42,496 nt of DNA from Methylococcus sp. (GCA_028688525.1 JAQTYA010000017.1:1-42496); one strand, 5' to 3'. Positions 1 to 6,906 are shown, counted from the first letter of the stretch. The notes: a model not told the origin generated them from the sequence alone. Numbers and translations are program-made.

Positions 1-305
1 CTCAGCCCGGCCTGTACCGCCGCATAGCGCCCGCTGCCCGGAGCCGCGCCGGAAGCCATCGCATTCGCCATCGTCCGCCGCTGCATCGGTTCCATTTGCT
101 GCATGGCATTGCTCAAGCCCAAACCGCTGGCCGAGTTGTATGCCAGAGGCGTATCCAGCGCCTTCATCTGCTTTATCGCAAACTTCTCGACCGGCGCCGA
201 GATTGCATTCGACGCGCCCAGCATGTTTTGGAGCACGTTCGCGTACTCCATTTCCTGCTGCGTCACTTGCGGGGTCATCTCCCCGCCGCCGCCGCCACCG
301 CTCAT
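1..305 (-). CDS. Unknown protein, C-terminus beyond the left edge
   Basis: An open frame of at least 101 codons starts with ATG at 305 and runs off the window without a stop. A good ribosome binding site (GAGGTG, six bases before the ATG) supports the start. The protein opens with a run of glycines (MSGGGGGGEM), continues with a helical-looking, Met- and Gln-rich stretch, and has no signal peptide or membrane segment in the visible part. I do not recognise a family. Gly-rich starts followed by Ala/Met/Gln-rich helices occur in phage structural proteins, but that is only a resemblance. It is the last visible gene of the leftward operon of the element; its ribosome binding site overlaps the stop of the 36-residue ORF before it. 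Confidence 0.6.
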   Translation of the reverse strand, partial: MSGGGGGGEMTPQVTQQEMEYANVLQNMLGASNAISAPVEKFAIKQMKALDTPLAYNSASGLGLSNAMQQMEPMQRRTMANAMASGAAPGSGRYAAVQAGL

Positions 306-314
306 CTTTTCACC

Positions 315-425
315 TCAAGCATCCATTGTGCATTGGAGGGGGACACCCCCCTCGTCATTTCTAGGATATTGCGATGTCATCACGTCGCTCATATTCGACT
401 CCGCCCGCTTTTGCTGCGATTTCAT
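315..425 (-). CDS. 36-residue small ORF, unknown
   Basis: The ATG at 425 overlaps the TGA of the preceding gene (ATGA at 422-425), and the stop at 315-317 overlaps the ribosome binding site of the next gene, so the frame fits exactly between two neighbours. This coupling is the main evidence that it is translated; there is no separate ribosome binding site. The product would be hydrophilic, begin MKSQQKRAES and end CTMDA, with one cysteine. No family is recognised. It could instead be untranslated spacer. Confidence 0.4.
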   Translation of the reverse strand: MKSQQKRAESNMSDVMTSQYPRNDEGGVPLQCTMDA

Positions 426-715
426 AACAGTTGCCGCGATGGCCGGGGTGGTTCAGGGTCGAAGACGAATCCTTTGAATCCAGTCCGCTCGGATACCAGG
501 CCGCCATGACCGGTGCCCAGTTCGCCCACATTCGCGACAAAGGCATCCAGCCGGCGTTCTACCGCGCCTGCTGCGGTTGTTTCCTCCACAACCAGTAAGC
601 AGCAGCAACGCTGCCATATCGTCCTGCCGTCCTGCATCAGCTCGGCGTGTAGGCCGGCAGGGGCGGGCAGGGTGCCTACCACCTTGGTGATGTTTTGTAC
701 GTTTACTTCGTGCAT
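422..715 (-). CDS. Unknown 97-residue protein of the element
   Basis: The start is placed at ATG 715 rather than the upstream in-frame start at 745 because GGAG lies seven bases before 715. The protein begins MHEVNVQNIT and has three adjacent cysteines (QRCCCLLVVEE) in a hydrophobic strand near residue 38. The middle looks alpha/beta, and the tail is Pro/Arg-rich and probably disordered. The stop overlaps the next ATG. No family is recognised. It is the first gene after the origin-like tract and is transcribed away from it. Amino acid composition and coupling make it more likely real than not. Confidence 0.55.
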   Translation of the reverse strand: MHEVNVQNITKVVGTLPAPAGLHAELMQDGRTIWQRCCCLLVVEETTAAGAVERRLDAFVANVGELGTGHGGLVSERTGFKGFVFDPEPPRPSRQLL

Positions 716-844
716 TTTTCTCTCCAGGAGAAAGTTGCGCCTCACGGCGCGAAATTGCCCAGCTCGAACAGCCAGGCGTCCGGGTCCAGCACCAAACGCT
801 GGACCTCAATTCCGCAAAAATCACATTAACCCCCCCAACTCATT

Positions 845-899
845 ACACAAAACCCTCAAAACCTGTTTTGCCGCCGGATGGGGTTTTGAGGTTTTGTGT
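845..899. repeat. Hairpin 1 of the GGTTTTGTG array
   Basis: The left arm 845-863 (ACACAAAACCCTCAAAACC) pairs with the right arm 882-899 with a single unpaired C. Each arm therefore contains the CACAAAACC/GGTTTTGTG unit plus a second AAAACC/GGTTTT unit. The loop is 18 bases. It is too long and symmetrical for a simple terminator and has no trailing T run on either strand. Confidence 0.8.
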
Positions 900-984
900 A
901 GAGATTTCCGGGGTAATGTTGATTTTGTGTATTAAGATGATGATATTTAAGTTAAAAAAACCTTTAAGGCGTAATTCACAAATA

Positions 985-1038
985 CACAAAACCCGGCTTT
1001 TTTGTTGCGCAGACGCCAAAAAAGCGCGGGGTTTTGTG
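985..1038. repeat. Hairpin 2 of the GGTTTTGTG array
   Basis: CACAAAACCC at 985-994 pairs with GGGTTTTGTG at 1029-1038. Inside it, GCTTTTTT (996-1003) pairs with AAAAAAGC (1018-1025), so the two arms form a long interrupted stem. It borders the A+T-rich block on the side of the replication gene. Confidence 0.75.
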
Positions 1039-1060
1039 AAACACAGAACCGGAACGCCTT

Positions 1061-1100
1061 CACAAAACCCCCTGCTCGGAGGTTTTGTGTGGTTTTGTGT
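1061..1100. repeat. Hairpin 3 plus tandem GGTTTTGTGT pair
   Basis: CACAAAACC at 1061-1069 pairs with GGTTTTGTG at 1081-1089. A further head-to-tail copy follows at once, so GGTTTTGTGT occurs twice in tandem at 1081-1090 and 1091-1100. The tandem pair lies about 20 bases from the stop codon of the replication gene. Confidence 0.8.
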
Positions 1101-1120
1101 AGTTCTGAGTATCCGGATCA

Positions 1121-3658
1121 TCACGCCGCATCCGCCGCCCGCAGCGCCCGCTCGTTGACGAGGTACTCCCGTGTCGGCCTGCCGCCGCGTTCGCTGGCCG
1201 GCACCTGCCGGTTACCGAGTAAGACCTGCCATTCCTCGAGTGTTACAAGTGCCCGGTCGAGCTGCTCCTTGCGGGCGAACCGTGCCCGTAAAGCCTGGTG
1301 CGCATCCCTCGCCCGGAAGGTCCGCCGCTGCCCGGTCCGAATCCAGCGCAACAGCGCGTGGGCGTCCTCCTCCTGCTTCGCCATACCCATCAGCCCGAAC
1401 GCCGCGAGTGCGTGCGGAATCAGCAGCCGGCCCAGCTCGGTGGCCCGTTCCACGGGATCGAGGCCGATTACTTCCACGCCAGGGCCTTGCACAGCCAGGT
1501 GCAGCAGCCCCGCAATGCGCGCCACAGCACCGGGCAGCTTCGCCGTCCATTCGGTTATGTGTTCGAGCGGATTCCCTGCGCCGTGCTGACGCTCGATCTC
1601 CTCAGCAAAGGACAGCCAGCATTCCTTGGCGCCGGCACCGAAGGTCAGTGTTCTCGGCGCGGAAACGGGGTCCGTCCGGCCCTCCAAGAGCCGAAACAGC
1701 CCGGCCTCCCAGTCCTGCCGAATATCTTCCGGAATGGAAACGTGCTGCCGCACGTCGCGTTGGCCGACATTGGAGGGGGGGATCGCATAGAGGAAGCGTG
1801 CCAGCAGTCCGGAATCCTTAAACCGGCGATTTTTCCCAACCTCGGCCAGGATGCCGGGTTGCAGCATCAGGCCCATGGTCACGGCCGGCCGGTCGAGGTG
1901 GGCCATGCGTCCACCCCGGTCCACCCGCATGGCGCTCCCCGAGTGTCCCTGTAGGTAAACGTCCAGCGACCCCATTCCGCCGGAATAGGCCCCGGCCATC
2001 ACTTGGAAGCCGCCGCCCTCGTCGCTGAGTTGCGAGATCGCCTCACCGTTCTCCACAAGCAACTGCTGGGACCGCTCCGGGGTGCTGTCGTTTGTGAATA
2101 AACGGGGTGCCAGCAGTTCAGCCGGCGTGGATTCGATCTCGGCCTGGATTTCTCCCGTCAAAGCCTGCCGCGCCTCCGCGGAGTCGGCCCGCATCGCCTT
2201 TTTCTTGAGGCCTTCGATCCGCTTCTCCGCGATGGCCCGCGCCGCCTGCCGCCGTGCGATTTCCGGCCGGAGCCGGTCACGTTGCAGTTTTTCCCAACGG
2301 ACCAGCGTTTGGGTGAGCGCCCCCATAACCGCGGATTTCCGGCTGCCGGGTGGCATCGCGGTGACGGTCCACAGGCTCAAGGGCTCCAGGTAGCCCGAAC
2401 CGTGGGGGGATACTTCATATCGGCGCTGGCAGCAGGTCGCCACCACCGCTAACGTCACCATAACAGCCGCCGCGCTGGGGGTTTGGCAAGAGGCCGAGAC
2501 GGCTTCAGACATGGCGCCGGCCCAGCCGGGGAGTAGGATGTCGGGGATGTTCGGAACATCAGTGCCGGCGGGAACCATTGGCTCCGGCCAGGGCGTTGGC
2601 CCTGCTTCGACACGGGCGTTGGAGCGCTCGGCCGCCCTGCCTTCGCGTTCGCCCTGGCCAGAAGGTGCCCGCTGCCGCGTGGCCATTTCCGGCGGCTCGC
2701 CCGCCTCCGCTGGGTGGGGCGCCCGGCTTCGCGCCGCCCGTTCGCGGGCCGGATTGGTCCATCCATGACGCTGCGCTTCGGCGAAGATCGTACGGTAGTC
2801 GGCGCTGGCGCCGTCGAAGGTGGACCACTTTGCCATCGCCACGGCCGCATCGAACTTCTCCGACGTTGCCGACCACGCCATCCACAGCCCGCGCCCCATA
2901 TCGCCCAAGCCAGAGAGCGCCAGGCCGGCCTTTACCCACCAGTCGTATCCATCGGAAGGAGTGGAATAGAGCGCTTCCCTCAGGTCTTGGAGCTGCGCCG
3001 CATCGAGCGTCTGCACCGGGGCGGTGTGCTGCGGCGTTCGCTCCGCCCGCCGGGGCGCCGAAGAAGACAACGCGTCCCAGATCGGGAGCAAAGCCGCAGG
3101 TATTTCAGGCGGCGCCCACCACTTGCCTGAGCCCCCCCACTGGTAGGGCTGGCCGGTGTCCGGGTGCAGCGAGGGCGGCAGCACATCTTGCACGGTCAGC
3201 CCGTCCGCCGAGCCGGAGCGAAGCTCGAAAATCACTTGGCCATCGTCGCTGGTAACCTTGACGCTCGGCCGGGGCGCTGCAAGGCGGTACACCAACTTTG
3301 CCTTATTTGGCTTGCCGGAAACAATTTGCACCGCGTCCGGAGCGCCCAGCAGGGCCGGGAGGTTGATTCCTCGCTCCGCAAACCACTCCACCGCCGCTTG
3401 ATAATCGTCGATGTCCAGGGCGCAGGTGTCGGAATATGCGTGCAGCGCGCCGCCAGATTCCAGCTCCGCCGCCTGATCCGGGTCGATTATTGCGTTTTCT
3501 AGTTGGTTCCATCCCTTACCAGTCGGCGCTTTCGTCCCCTTCCGGATCGCGCACAGCTTCCAGCCGGCGTATCGAACGTAAGCCTCGAACTGGTTGCGAT
3601 ACGGGCCTCGGCGCCAGCGTGGTTTCCGCCAACACACCGCGGCAGCTTGCCCGGTCAT
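1121..3658 (-). CDS. PrimPol-type primase/polymerase with DUF3987 helicase-like domain
   Basis: This 845-residue protein probably starts replication of the element. Residues about 15-190 resemble the archaeo-eukaryotic (bifunctional) primase/polymerase domain: an acidic DIDD motif at 82-85, SGKPNKAKLVY at 114-124 and PPSLHPDTG at 161-169, which carries the family histidine. Residues about 222-300 resemble the primase C-terminal region (LYSTPSDGYDWWVKAGLAL). A Pro/Arg/Glu-rich linker follows. From about 360 on, a DUF3987-like region carries a P-loop-like PPGSRKSA at 436-443. The ATG at 3658 overlaps the stop of the previous gene, with GGAGGG before it. It is followed by the repeat tract, a natural target for it. 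Such proteins are known in phages and integrative elements; the origin-binding role is inference. Confidence 0.85.
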   Translation of the reverse strand: MTGQAAAVCWRKPRWRRGPYRNQFEAYVRYAGWKLCAIRKGTKAPTGKGWNQLENAIIDPDQAAELESGGALHAYSDTCALDIDDYQAAVEWFAERGINLPALLGAPDAVQIVSGKPNKAKLVYRLAAPRPSVKVTSDDGQVIFELRSGSADGLTVQDVLPPSLHPDTGQPYQWGGSGKWWAPPEIPAALLPIWDALSSSAPRRAERTPQHTAPVQTLDAAQLQDLREALYSTPSDGYDWWVKAGLALSGLGDMGRGLWMAWSATSEKFDAAVAMAKWSTFDGASADYRTIFAEAQRHGWTNPARERAARSRAPHPAEAGEPPEMATRQRAPSGQGEREGRAAERSNARVEAGPTPWPEPMVPAGTDVPNIPDILLPGWAGAMSEAVSASCQTPSAAAVMVTLAVVATCCQRRYEVSPHGSGYLEPLSLWTVTAMPPGSRKSAVMGALTQTLVRWEKLQRDRLRPEIARRQAARAIAEKRIEGLKKKAMRADSAEARQALTGEIQAEIESTPAELLAPRLFTNDSTPERSQQLLVENGEAISQLSDEGGGFQVMAGAYSGGMGSLDVYLQGHSGSAMRVDRGGRMAHLDRPAVTMGLMLQPGILAEVGKNRRFKDSGLLARFLYAIPPSNVGQRDVRQHVSIPEDIRQDWEAGLFRLLEGRTDPVSAPRTLTFGAGAKECWLSFAEEIERQHGAGNPLEHITEWTAKLPGAVARIAGLLHLAVQGPGVEVIGLDPVERATELGRLLIPHALAAFGLMGMAKQEEDAHALLRWIRTGQRRTFRARDAHQALRARFARKEQLDRALVTLEEWQVLLGNRQVPASERGGRPTREYLVNERALRAADAA

Positions 3659-3852
3659 AATTCACCCTCCTTGGCCGTGGTCCAGGGCCAGCGCACGACC
3701 CGGCGACTGCGGCCCGAAGTGAAGGCGTCCGCCAAGCCGTCGCCGCGGGGCTTGTATTCCCGAAACATTCGACGAGATAAAAACGCCCCCGTGTCGGCTT
3801 CTACAACAAAGCCTTCCTTCCAGAGCACCAGCGGATTGGGTGCAGTCGTCAT
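3655..3852 (-). CDS. 65-residue unknown protein between AlpA and PrimPol
   Basis: This short frame is locked between its neighbours by ATGA overlaps at both ends (3849-3852 and 3655-3658) and has a strong ribosome binding site (GGAGGTG, five bases before the ATG) inside the preceding gene. The product begins MTTAPNPLVLWKEGF and is basic and aromatic in its second half (RRVVRWPW). It has no membrane segment and no recognised family. Position suggests an accessory replication or regulatory protein; no function can be assigned. Confidence 0.65.
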   Translation of the reverse strand: MTTAPNPLVLWKEGFVVEADTGAFLSRRMFREYKPRGDGLADAFTSGRSRRVVRWPWTTAKEGEL

Positions 3853-4100
3853 ACGGCACCTCCACCGGTTCGCGCGGCGTCGTCTGCTCCCGCGCGAGGA
3901 AGACCGTGCGCGTACGTCTCGAGTTCGGATACAAAAAATAGCCGGCGCTTTCCGTTGACTGCCACGGCTGCCGGAAATGTTGGGTCGGTATTCTTCAGCT
4001 CATACAGGGAAGATACCGGGATGCATAGAAGCAGCGACGCGCCCTTGATGTCGGTCAAAATTGGGCGGATCGCCTTCGTCGGGTGGGATGGGGTTGACAC
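3849..4100 (-). CDS. AlpA-like helix-turn-helix regulator/excisionase
   Basis: An 83-residue protein with GTG start at 4100, preceded by GGAG six bases upstream. Residues about 20-65 match the winged-helix layout of AlpA/excisionase proteins: a helix and turn (GASLLLCIPVSSLYELK), then a beta-wing (FPAAVAVNGKRRLFF) and a last helix (VSELETYAHGL). In satellite prophages AlpA-type proteins activate excision or integrase expression; here it heads the replication operon instead. The intergenic palindrome at 4174-4209 lies directly upstream and is a plausible operator. Family call is good; the regulated target is inference. Confidence 0.75.
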   Translation of the reverse strand: MSTPSHPTKAIRPILTDIKGASLLLCIPVSSLYELKNTDPTFPAAVAVNGKRRLFFVSELETYAHGLPRAGADDAARTGGGAV

Positions 4101-4173
4101 TTGGAACTCCAGTTGATTGAACCGGAGTCCAGTTTGAAACAGCCAAAAGGGGGTGTCTTTAATTCTGGCGGTT

Positions 4174-4209
4174 ATAACGAGATAAGTCTGGTCAGACTTA
4201 TCTCGTTAT
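4174..4209. promoter_or_regulatory. 17-bp perfect inverted repeat, probable operator
   Basis: The arms 4174-4190 and 4193-4209 are exact reverse complements (core AACGAGATAAGTCTG) with only GT between them. The inner GTCTGGTCAGAC recurs at 4217-4228, giving a second half-strength site overlapping the stop codon of the upstream gene. No T run follows on either strand, so a terminator is less likely than a protein-binding site. It separates the integrase/toxin-antitoxin operon from the alpA replication operon, about 75 bases before the alpA start. Confidence 0.65.
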
Positions 4210-4222
4210 GCGACAAGTCTGG

Positions 4223-4786
4223 TCAGACGGCCGTTTTACGCGGCTCCCCAATGAGCTTTTCTATGTAACTTAACGAGTATGGCTTGCCGTTGAGTTGGGT
4301 GACACGGTGGGCATTGCAGTATTTCAAAATCCTCTCAGCTCTTTCTTTCCGATTCAATCTACAGGTGTCCGGGTGCTTCAATAAGTCGGCATTCGCATCA
4401 AGTATGTATTTTTGGTTCTTTTCGGCTTTCTCTTTGTTGGACTCCACTCCTTTGGCTTGGGCGTCCTTAGCCTGGATCTGAGCCTTCCACTGCTTCCCGG
4501 CGTATAACGCCAGCGAACGTTCGTATGGCATCTTTGTCGCCCACCGTTCCGCGGCGATGCGGTCGTGTACCGACATGCTCATTATCGCCAGCGCCCAGGC
4601 CGCGACATTTGCGACCGAATCAGGGGGCTGTTTGGATAGGTAATTCTTGACCTCGGTCAACCTGCTAGTGAAATCCATATCGGTGCTGCCCAGCAAGAAC
4701 ATGCAAAAGTTGTCCGGTGATTCATACCTCCGGCTTACAAGCGGGTCTTCCGGCAATTCGTGGGTCAGTTCGTCCAGCGTTTTCAT
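4223..4786 (-). CDS. Unknown third gene of the toxin-antitoxin operon
   Basis: A 187-residue soluble protein starting at ATG 4786, one base after the stop of the antitoxin-like gene, so translation is probably coupled. An upstream in-frame extension to 4903 is discarded because it overlaps that gene. The first 22 residues (MKTLDELTHELPEDPLVSRR...) copy the start of the antitoxin-like protein, and so does the DNA. After this the sequences diverge completely. Residues about 60-90 are a helical region with small and hydrophobic side chains (SVANVAAWALAIMSM). Residues about 105-150 are Lys/Gln/Ala-rich and probably helical or coiled. The end is basic. No family is recognised, and no DNA-binding or nuclease motif is visible. 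Confidence 0.8.
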   Translation of the reverse strand: MKTLDELTHELPEDPLVSRRYESPDNFCMFLLGSTDMDFTSRLTEVKNYLSKQPPDSVANVAAWALAIMSMSVHDRIAAERWATKMPYERSLALYAGKQWKAQIQAKDAQAKGVESNKEKAEKNQKYILDANADLLKHPDTCRLNRKERAERILKYCNAHRVTQLNGKPYSLSYIEKLIGEPRKTAV

Positions 4787-5075
4787 TCTACCCCGCCGGA
4801 TGCAACTCGATGTGGACGCCCGCCCGTCCTCCCAGTGCCTTAGCGAACCGCTCGATGCTGCGCCATGACGGGATGCGGGCTCCGCTTTCCATGCGGGCGA
4901 CAACGCTTTGTGTGGTGCCCATCCGTATGGCCAGTTCCGTTTGTGTCAGCCCGGCCGCCGCTCGCGCCCGCACCAGTTCCCGCGCGATGGAGAATTCCGG
5001 TTCCATCGCGTCATACTCCCGCTTCACATCCGGGTCTTCCAGCAATTCATGAGACAGTTCGTCCAGCGTTTTCAT
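4722..5075. repeat. Duplicated 5' gene end: two 65-bp direct copies
   Basis: The first 65 bases of the antitoxin-like gene (5075 down to 5011) and of the following gene (4786 down to 4722) align without gaps. By eye about 54 of 65 bases agree and the first 21 are identical. The copies are 289 bases apart in the same orientation. Most differences are in the last third. This is a partial duplication of a coding start, not an insertion-sequence repeat. Confidence 0.8.
4788..5075 (-). CDS. HigA-like XRE-family antitoxin
   Basis: A 95-residue protein. An acidic N-terminal segment (residues 1-30) leads into a Cro/C1-type helix-turn-helix at about 31-85, with ARAAAGLTQTELAIRMGT followed by the recognition-helix region TQSVVARMESG. 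In HigBA-type modules this protein neutralises the toxin and represses the operon. The ATG at 5075 overlaps the toxin stop (ATGA), giving the toxin-first order typical of higBA. The family assignment is well supported; activity of the pair is not shown by sequence alone. Confidence 0.85.
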   Translation of the reverse strand: MKTLDELSHELLEDPDVKREYDAMEPEFSIARELVRARAAAGLTQTELAIRMGTTQSVVARMESGARIPSWRSIERFAKALGGRAGVHIELHPAG

Positions 5076-5398
5076 AGTGTCCTCATTCGGTTCATGGCGA
5101 TTTCAATGGCACGACGGGGCGTCTTCTGGGTCTTCTTGGCGAACACATGGATTACGGTAAGCCGGCATCCGTGTTGCGTCACGTAGACGGCGCGGGCGAT
5201 GCCATCGCGCCCCTTCATCCGCATTTCCCACAGCTTGCCCTCCATGTGCCGCACATGAGGCATGCCTACGTGGTGCGGGCCGGACTCGGCAATCATCACG
5301 CCTATGTGGATGAACTGTGCCCGGATGTCCGCCGGCATCGCTTTCAGCTCCGCTTCCGCCTCCGGGATCAGCTCAATGATCCATCGTTGTGCACCCAT
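5072..5398 (-). CDS. HigB/RelE-superfamily toxin
   Basis: A 108-residue protein with the phage-derived Gp49-like/HigB layout: an N-terminal helix pair (EAEAELKAMPADIRAQF), a central strand turn with HVRHMEGKLWEMRM, then GIARAVYVTQ and a C-terminal FAKKTQKTPRRAIEIA. These are the usual landmarks of RelE-superfamily mRNA interferases that cut ribosome-bound mRNA. It starts 15 bases after the recombinase stop, so integrase, toxin and antitoxin may share a transcript, which could couple element loss to toxin control. AAGG lies about seven bases before the ATG. Confidence 0.85.
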   Translation of the reverse strand: MGAQRWIIELIPEAEAELKAMPADIRAQFIHIGVMIAESGPHHVGMPHVRHMEGKLWEMRMKGRDGIARAVYVTQHGCRLTVIHVFAKKTQKTPRRAIEIAMNRMRTL

Positions 5399-5413
5399 TG
5401 TATGCCTTTTTTG

Positions 5414-6706
5414 CTATGCAGGAACACGCCCCCGTAGCGCCACCACGTTTGACGGCTCTGGCACGCCAAAACTCGGTAATTTGGACTGCACGGCCGCCGC
5501 CAAGGTCCGATCACATAGGTGGGCATAGTGCCGCGACGTGATCCGGGTATCCCCGTGCCCGAGTAACTTGGAAATGGTCAGCAGGTCCGCCCCGGCCTGG
5601 GCCAGCAACGATGCGTAAGAATGGCGTAGGTCATGGAAGGAAATCGCTGGCTCGATCCGGGCGATCTTGCAGGCGTCCGTCAGCCGCCGGCACTGGTGCG
5701 AACTACCCCAAGGCTGCCCGTCCTCCCGCATAAACAACAAATTCTGGTCCAGCCTGCCAGCTGCCATACCTAAGAAGAACGCCCGCCCTTCCTCATTCAG
5801 CGGCACCCACCGTGCCCGGCCGGTTTTGCCTTCCCCTGAAATCCGCACCGTGCCAGTGTCGGCGCGAAAGTCACCCGCCACCATCCGCGTCAACTCGCCA
5901 TAGCGCGCTCCAGTCAGTAAGCCGGCCCGGACCAATTGCCGGAAGTCAGCCGGACAGGCGTTGACCAGCCGGGTACACTCGTCCACCGATAGGAACCGGA
6001 TCACGGGTTCGTCAACGCGCCCGAACGGCTTCACCCGCCGCCACTCTGAGTCGTCTACCGCGAGTCCGTCTTGAAAGGCTTTGTTCAAGATCGCTTTCAG
6101 CACGGTCAAGATGCGGTTTGCGGTCGATTTCCGTGCCCGGATATTGTCCGGCGTGGCCTCCCATGCTGACAGGTGCCGCACGTCGGATTCACCTGCCTTG
6201 AGTCGTTTCCGTGGGGGCACGGTGCATAGTCCTTCGTGCCATTTCCGCAGCTCTCGGGCCGTCAGCTCGTGCACTTGTTTTGCTCCCAGTTTAGGTAGGA
6301 TGTGGGCACTGATCGTCCGCTCCGTGTCCTTGAAGGATTTCCGGTGCACGCGGAACCAACTCATATAGTGTTCGGCCGCCTCGGCGACGGTCAGCGGCTT
6401 AACCCGCTTATGTGGCGGCAACTGGGCTTCGGCGGAAATCTCCCGGCATCGCGCTTGCGCCTGGCTGAAGTTCAGCACTAGCACACCGTCCGCGTCGGCG
6501 TAGTCGTCGGCAGGGGCGATCTTGGTCAGCGACTCTTTATCCGATGAATCCACGGCGCGGCAAAACCATGCACCTGTGCCAGATTTGCCCCGACGGTAAA
6601 CCAGACTCGCGCCCGGCCCGATGTTTACTGCGTGCCGTTTGCCGGCTTCGAGCTTGAGCCGTGCGGTCCGGCTCTCAAGTCCTGTTGATCGTACTGCGCG
6701 CGCCAT
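5414..6706 (-). CDS. Tyrosine recombinase (integrase)
   Basis: A site-specific recombinase of about 430 residues that inserts and excises the element at tRNA-Glu. From the start at 6706, the catalytic set is visible: Arg 268 in TGARYGEL, Lys 294 in EGKTGRAR, His 358 and Arg 361 in HDLRH, His 384 in LLGHGDT, and the nucleophile Tyr 394 in RHYAHL. An N-terminal arm-binding region and a SAM-like core-binding region (about 105-215) precede the catalytic domain. The ATG at 6706 (GGGG about eight bases upstream) is preferred over the in-frame TTG at 6745, which sits in a direct repeat. It lies about 200 bases from the att remnant. Confidence 0.93.
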   Translation of the reverse strand: MARAVRSTGLESRTARLKLEAGKRHAVNIGPGASLVYRRGKSGTGAWFCRAVDSSDKESLTKIAPADDYADADGVLVLNFSQAQARCREISAEAQLPPHKRVKPLTVAEAAEHYMSWFRVHRKSFKDTERTISAHILPKLGAKQVHELTARELRKWHEGLCTVPPRKRLKAGESDVRHLSAWEATPDNIRARKSTANRILTVLKAILNKAFQDGLAVDDSEWRRVKPFGRVDEPVIRFLSVDECTRLVNACPADFRQLVRAGLLTGARYGELTRMVAGDFRADTGTVRISGEGKTGRARWVPLNEEGRAFFLGMAAGRLDQNLLFMREDGQPWGSSHQCRRLTDACKIARIEPAISFHDLRHSYASLLAQAGADLLTISKLLGHGDTRITSRHYAHLCDRTLAAAVQSKLPSFGVPEPSNVVALRGRVPA

Positions 6707-6725
6707 CGTTTTTCCCCGTCTGAGA

Positions 6726-6784
6726 GTCCGCCATATGTCCGCCAAGCGTTCCGGAAAGTGCCCGTGTCCGCCATATGTCCGCCA
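6726..6784. repeat. Two 19-bp direct repeats upstream of the integrase
   Basis: GTCCGCCATATGTCCGCCA occurs exactly at 6726-6744 and 6766-6784, spaced 40 bases start to start. Each copy itself contains GTCCGCCA twice around AT, so there are four GTCCGCCA units. Location between the recombinase gene and the att remnant suggests arm-type recombinase or excisionase binding sites, or operators of the integrase promoter. Confidence 0.8.
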
Positions 6785-6812
6785 GATATTCCCGGAGCGT
6801 GTCGGAGATTAT

Positions 6813-6857
6813 CAGATTAAAAATACTTAAAAGTCAAAGCGGTACGTTTTTAATCTG
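6813..6857. repeat. 11-bp inverted repeat in the attachment region
   Basis: CAGATTAAAAA at 6813-6823 is the exact reverse complement of TTTTTAATCTG at 6847-6857, with 23 A+T-rich bases between. It lies 50-90 bases from the tRNA-Glu half-gene. A+T-rich inverted sites beside the core are usual for recombinase or host-factor (IHF-like) binding; the role here is inferred. Confidence 0.65.
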
Positions 6858-6906
6858 GAGTGTGCCGGAGTCTGCTGGAGCATAAAAAAGCCTTGTTGAA
6901 ACTCTC

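Larger units (their letters stand above)
716..1120. other. Non-coding tract with candidate replication origin
   Basis: No convincing gene fills this interval. The 93-codon frame on the minus strand (843-1124) is rejected because its residues simply translate the repeats. Between 716 and 842 there is only a short GCGCC-TCAC-GGCGC hairpin near 737-750. From 843 to 1100 the sequence holds seven exact copies of GGTTTTGTG or its complement (846-854, 890-898, 985-993, 1030-1038, 1061-1069, 1081-1089, 1091-1099), plus weaker ones near 921 and 1042. They surround an A+T-rich block at about 930-985. Repeats plus an A+T-rich block immediately downstream of a replication gene is the usual layout of an iteron-type origin. 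Function is inferred. Confidence 0.55.

Noticed and set aside
742-830. Short minus-strand frame ending LVLDPDAWLFELGNFAP
   Set aside because: The residues look protein-like, but the frame is only about 27 codons after a stop, with no ATG, GTG or TTG at a sensible place; possibly a gene remnant.
843-1124. 93-codon minus-strand frame across the hairpin array
   Set aside because: Its residues are translations of the CACAAAACC repeats and an A+T-rich core, with no ribosome binding site; non-coding repeat DNA explains it better.
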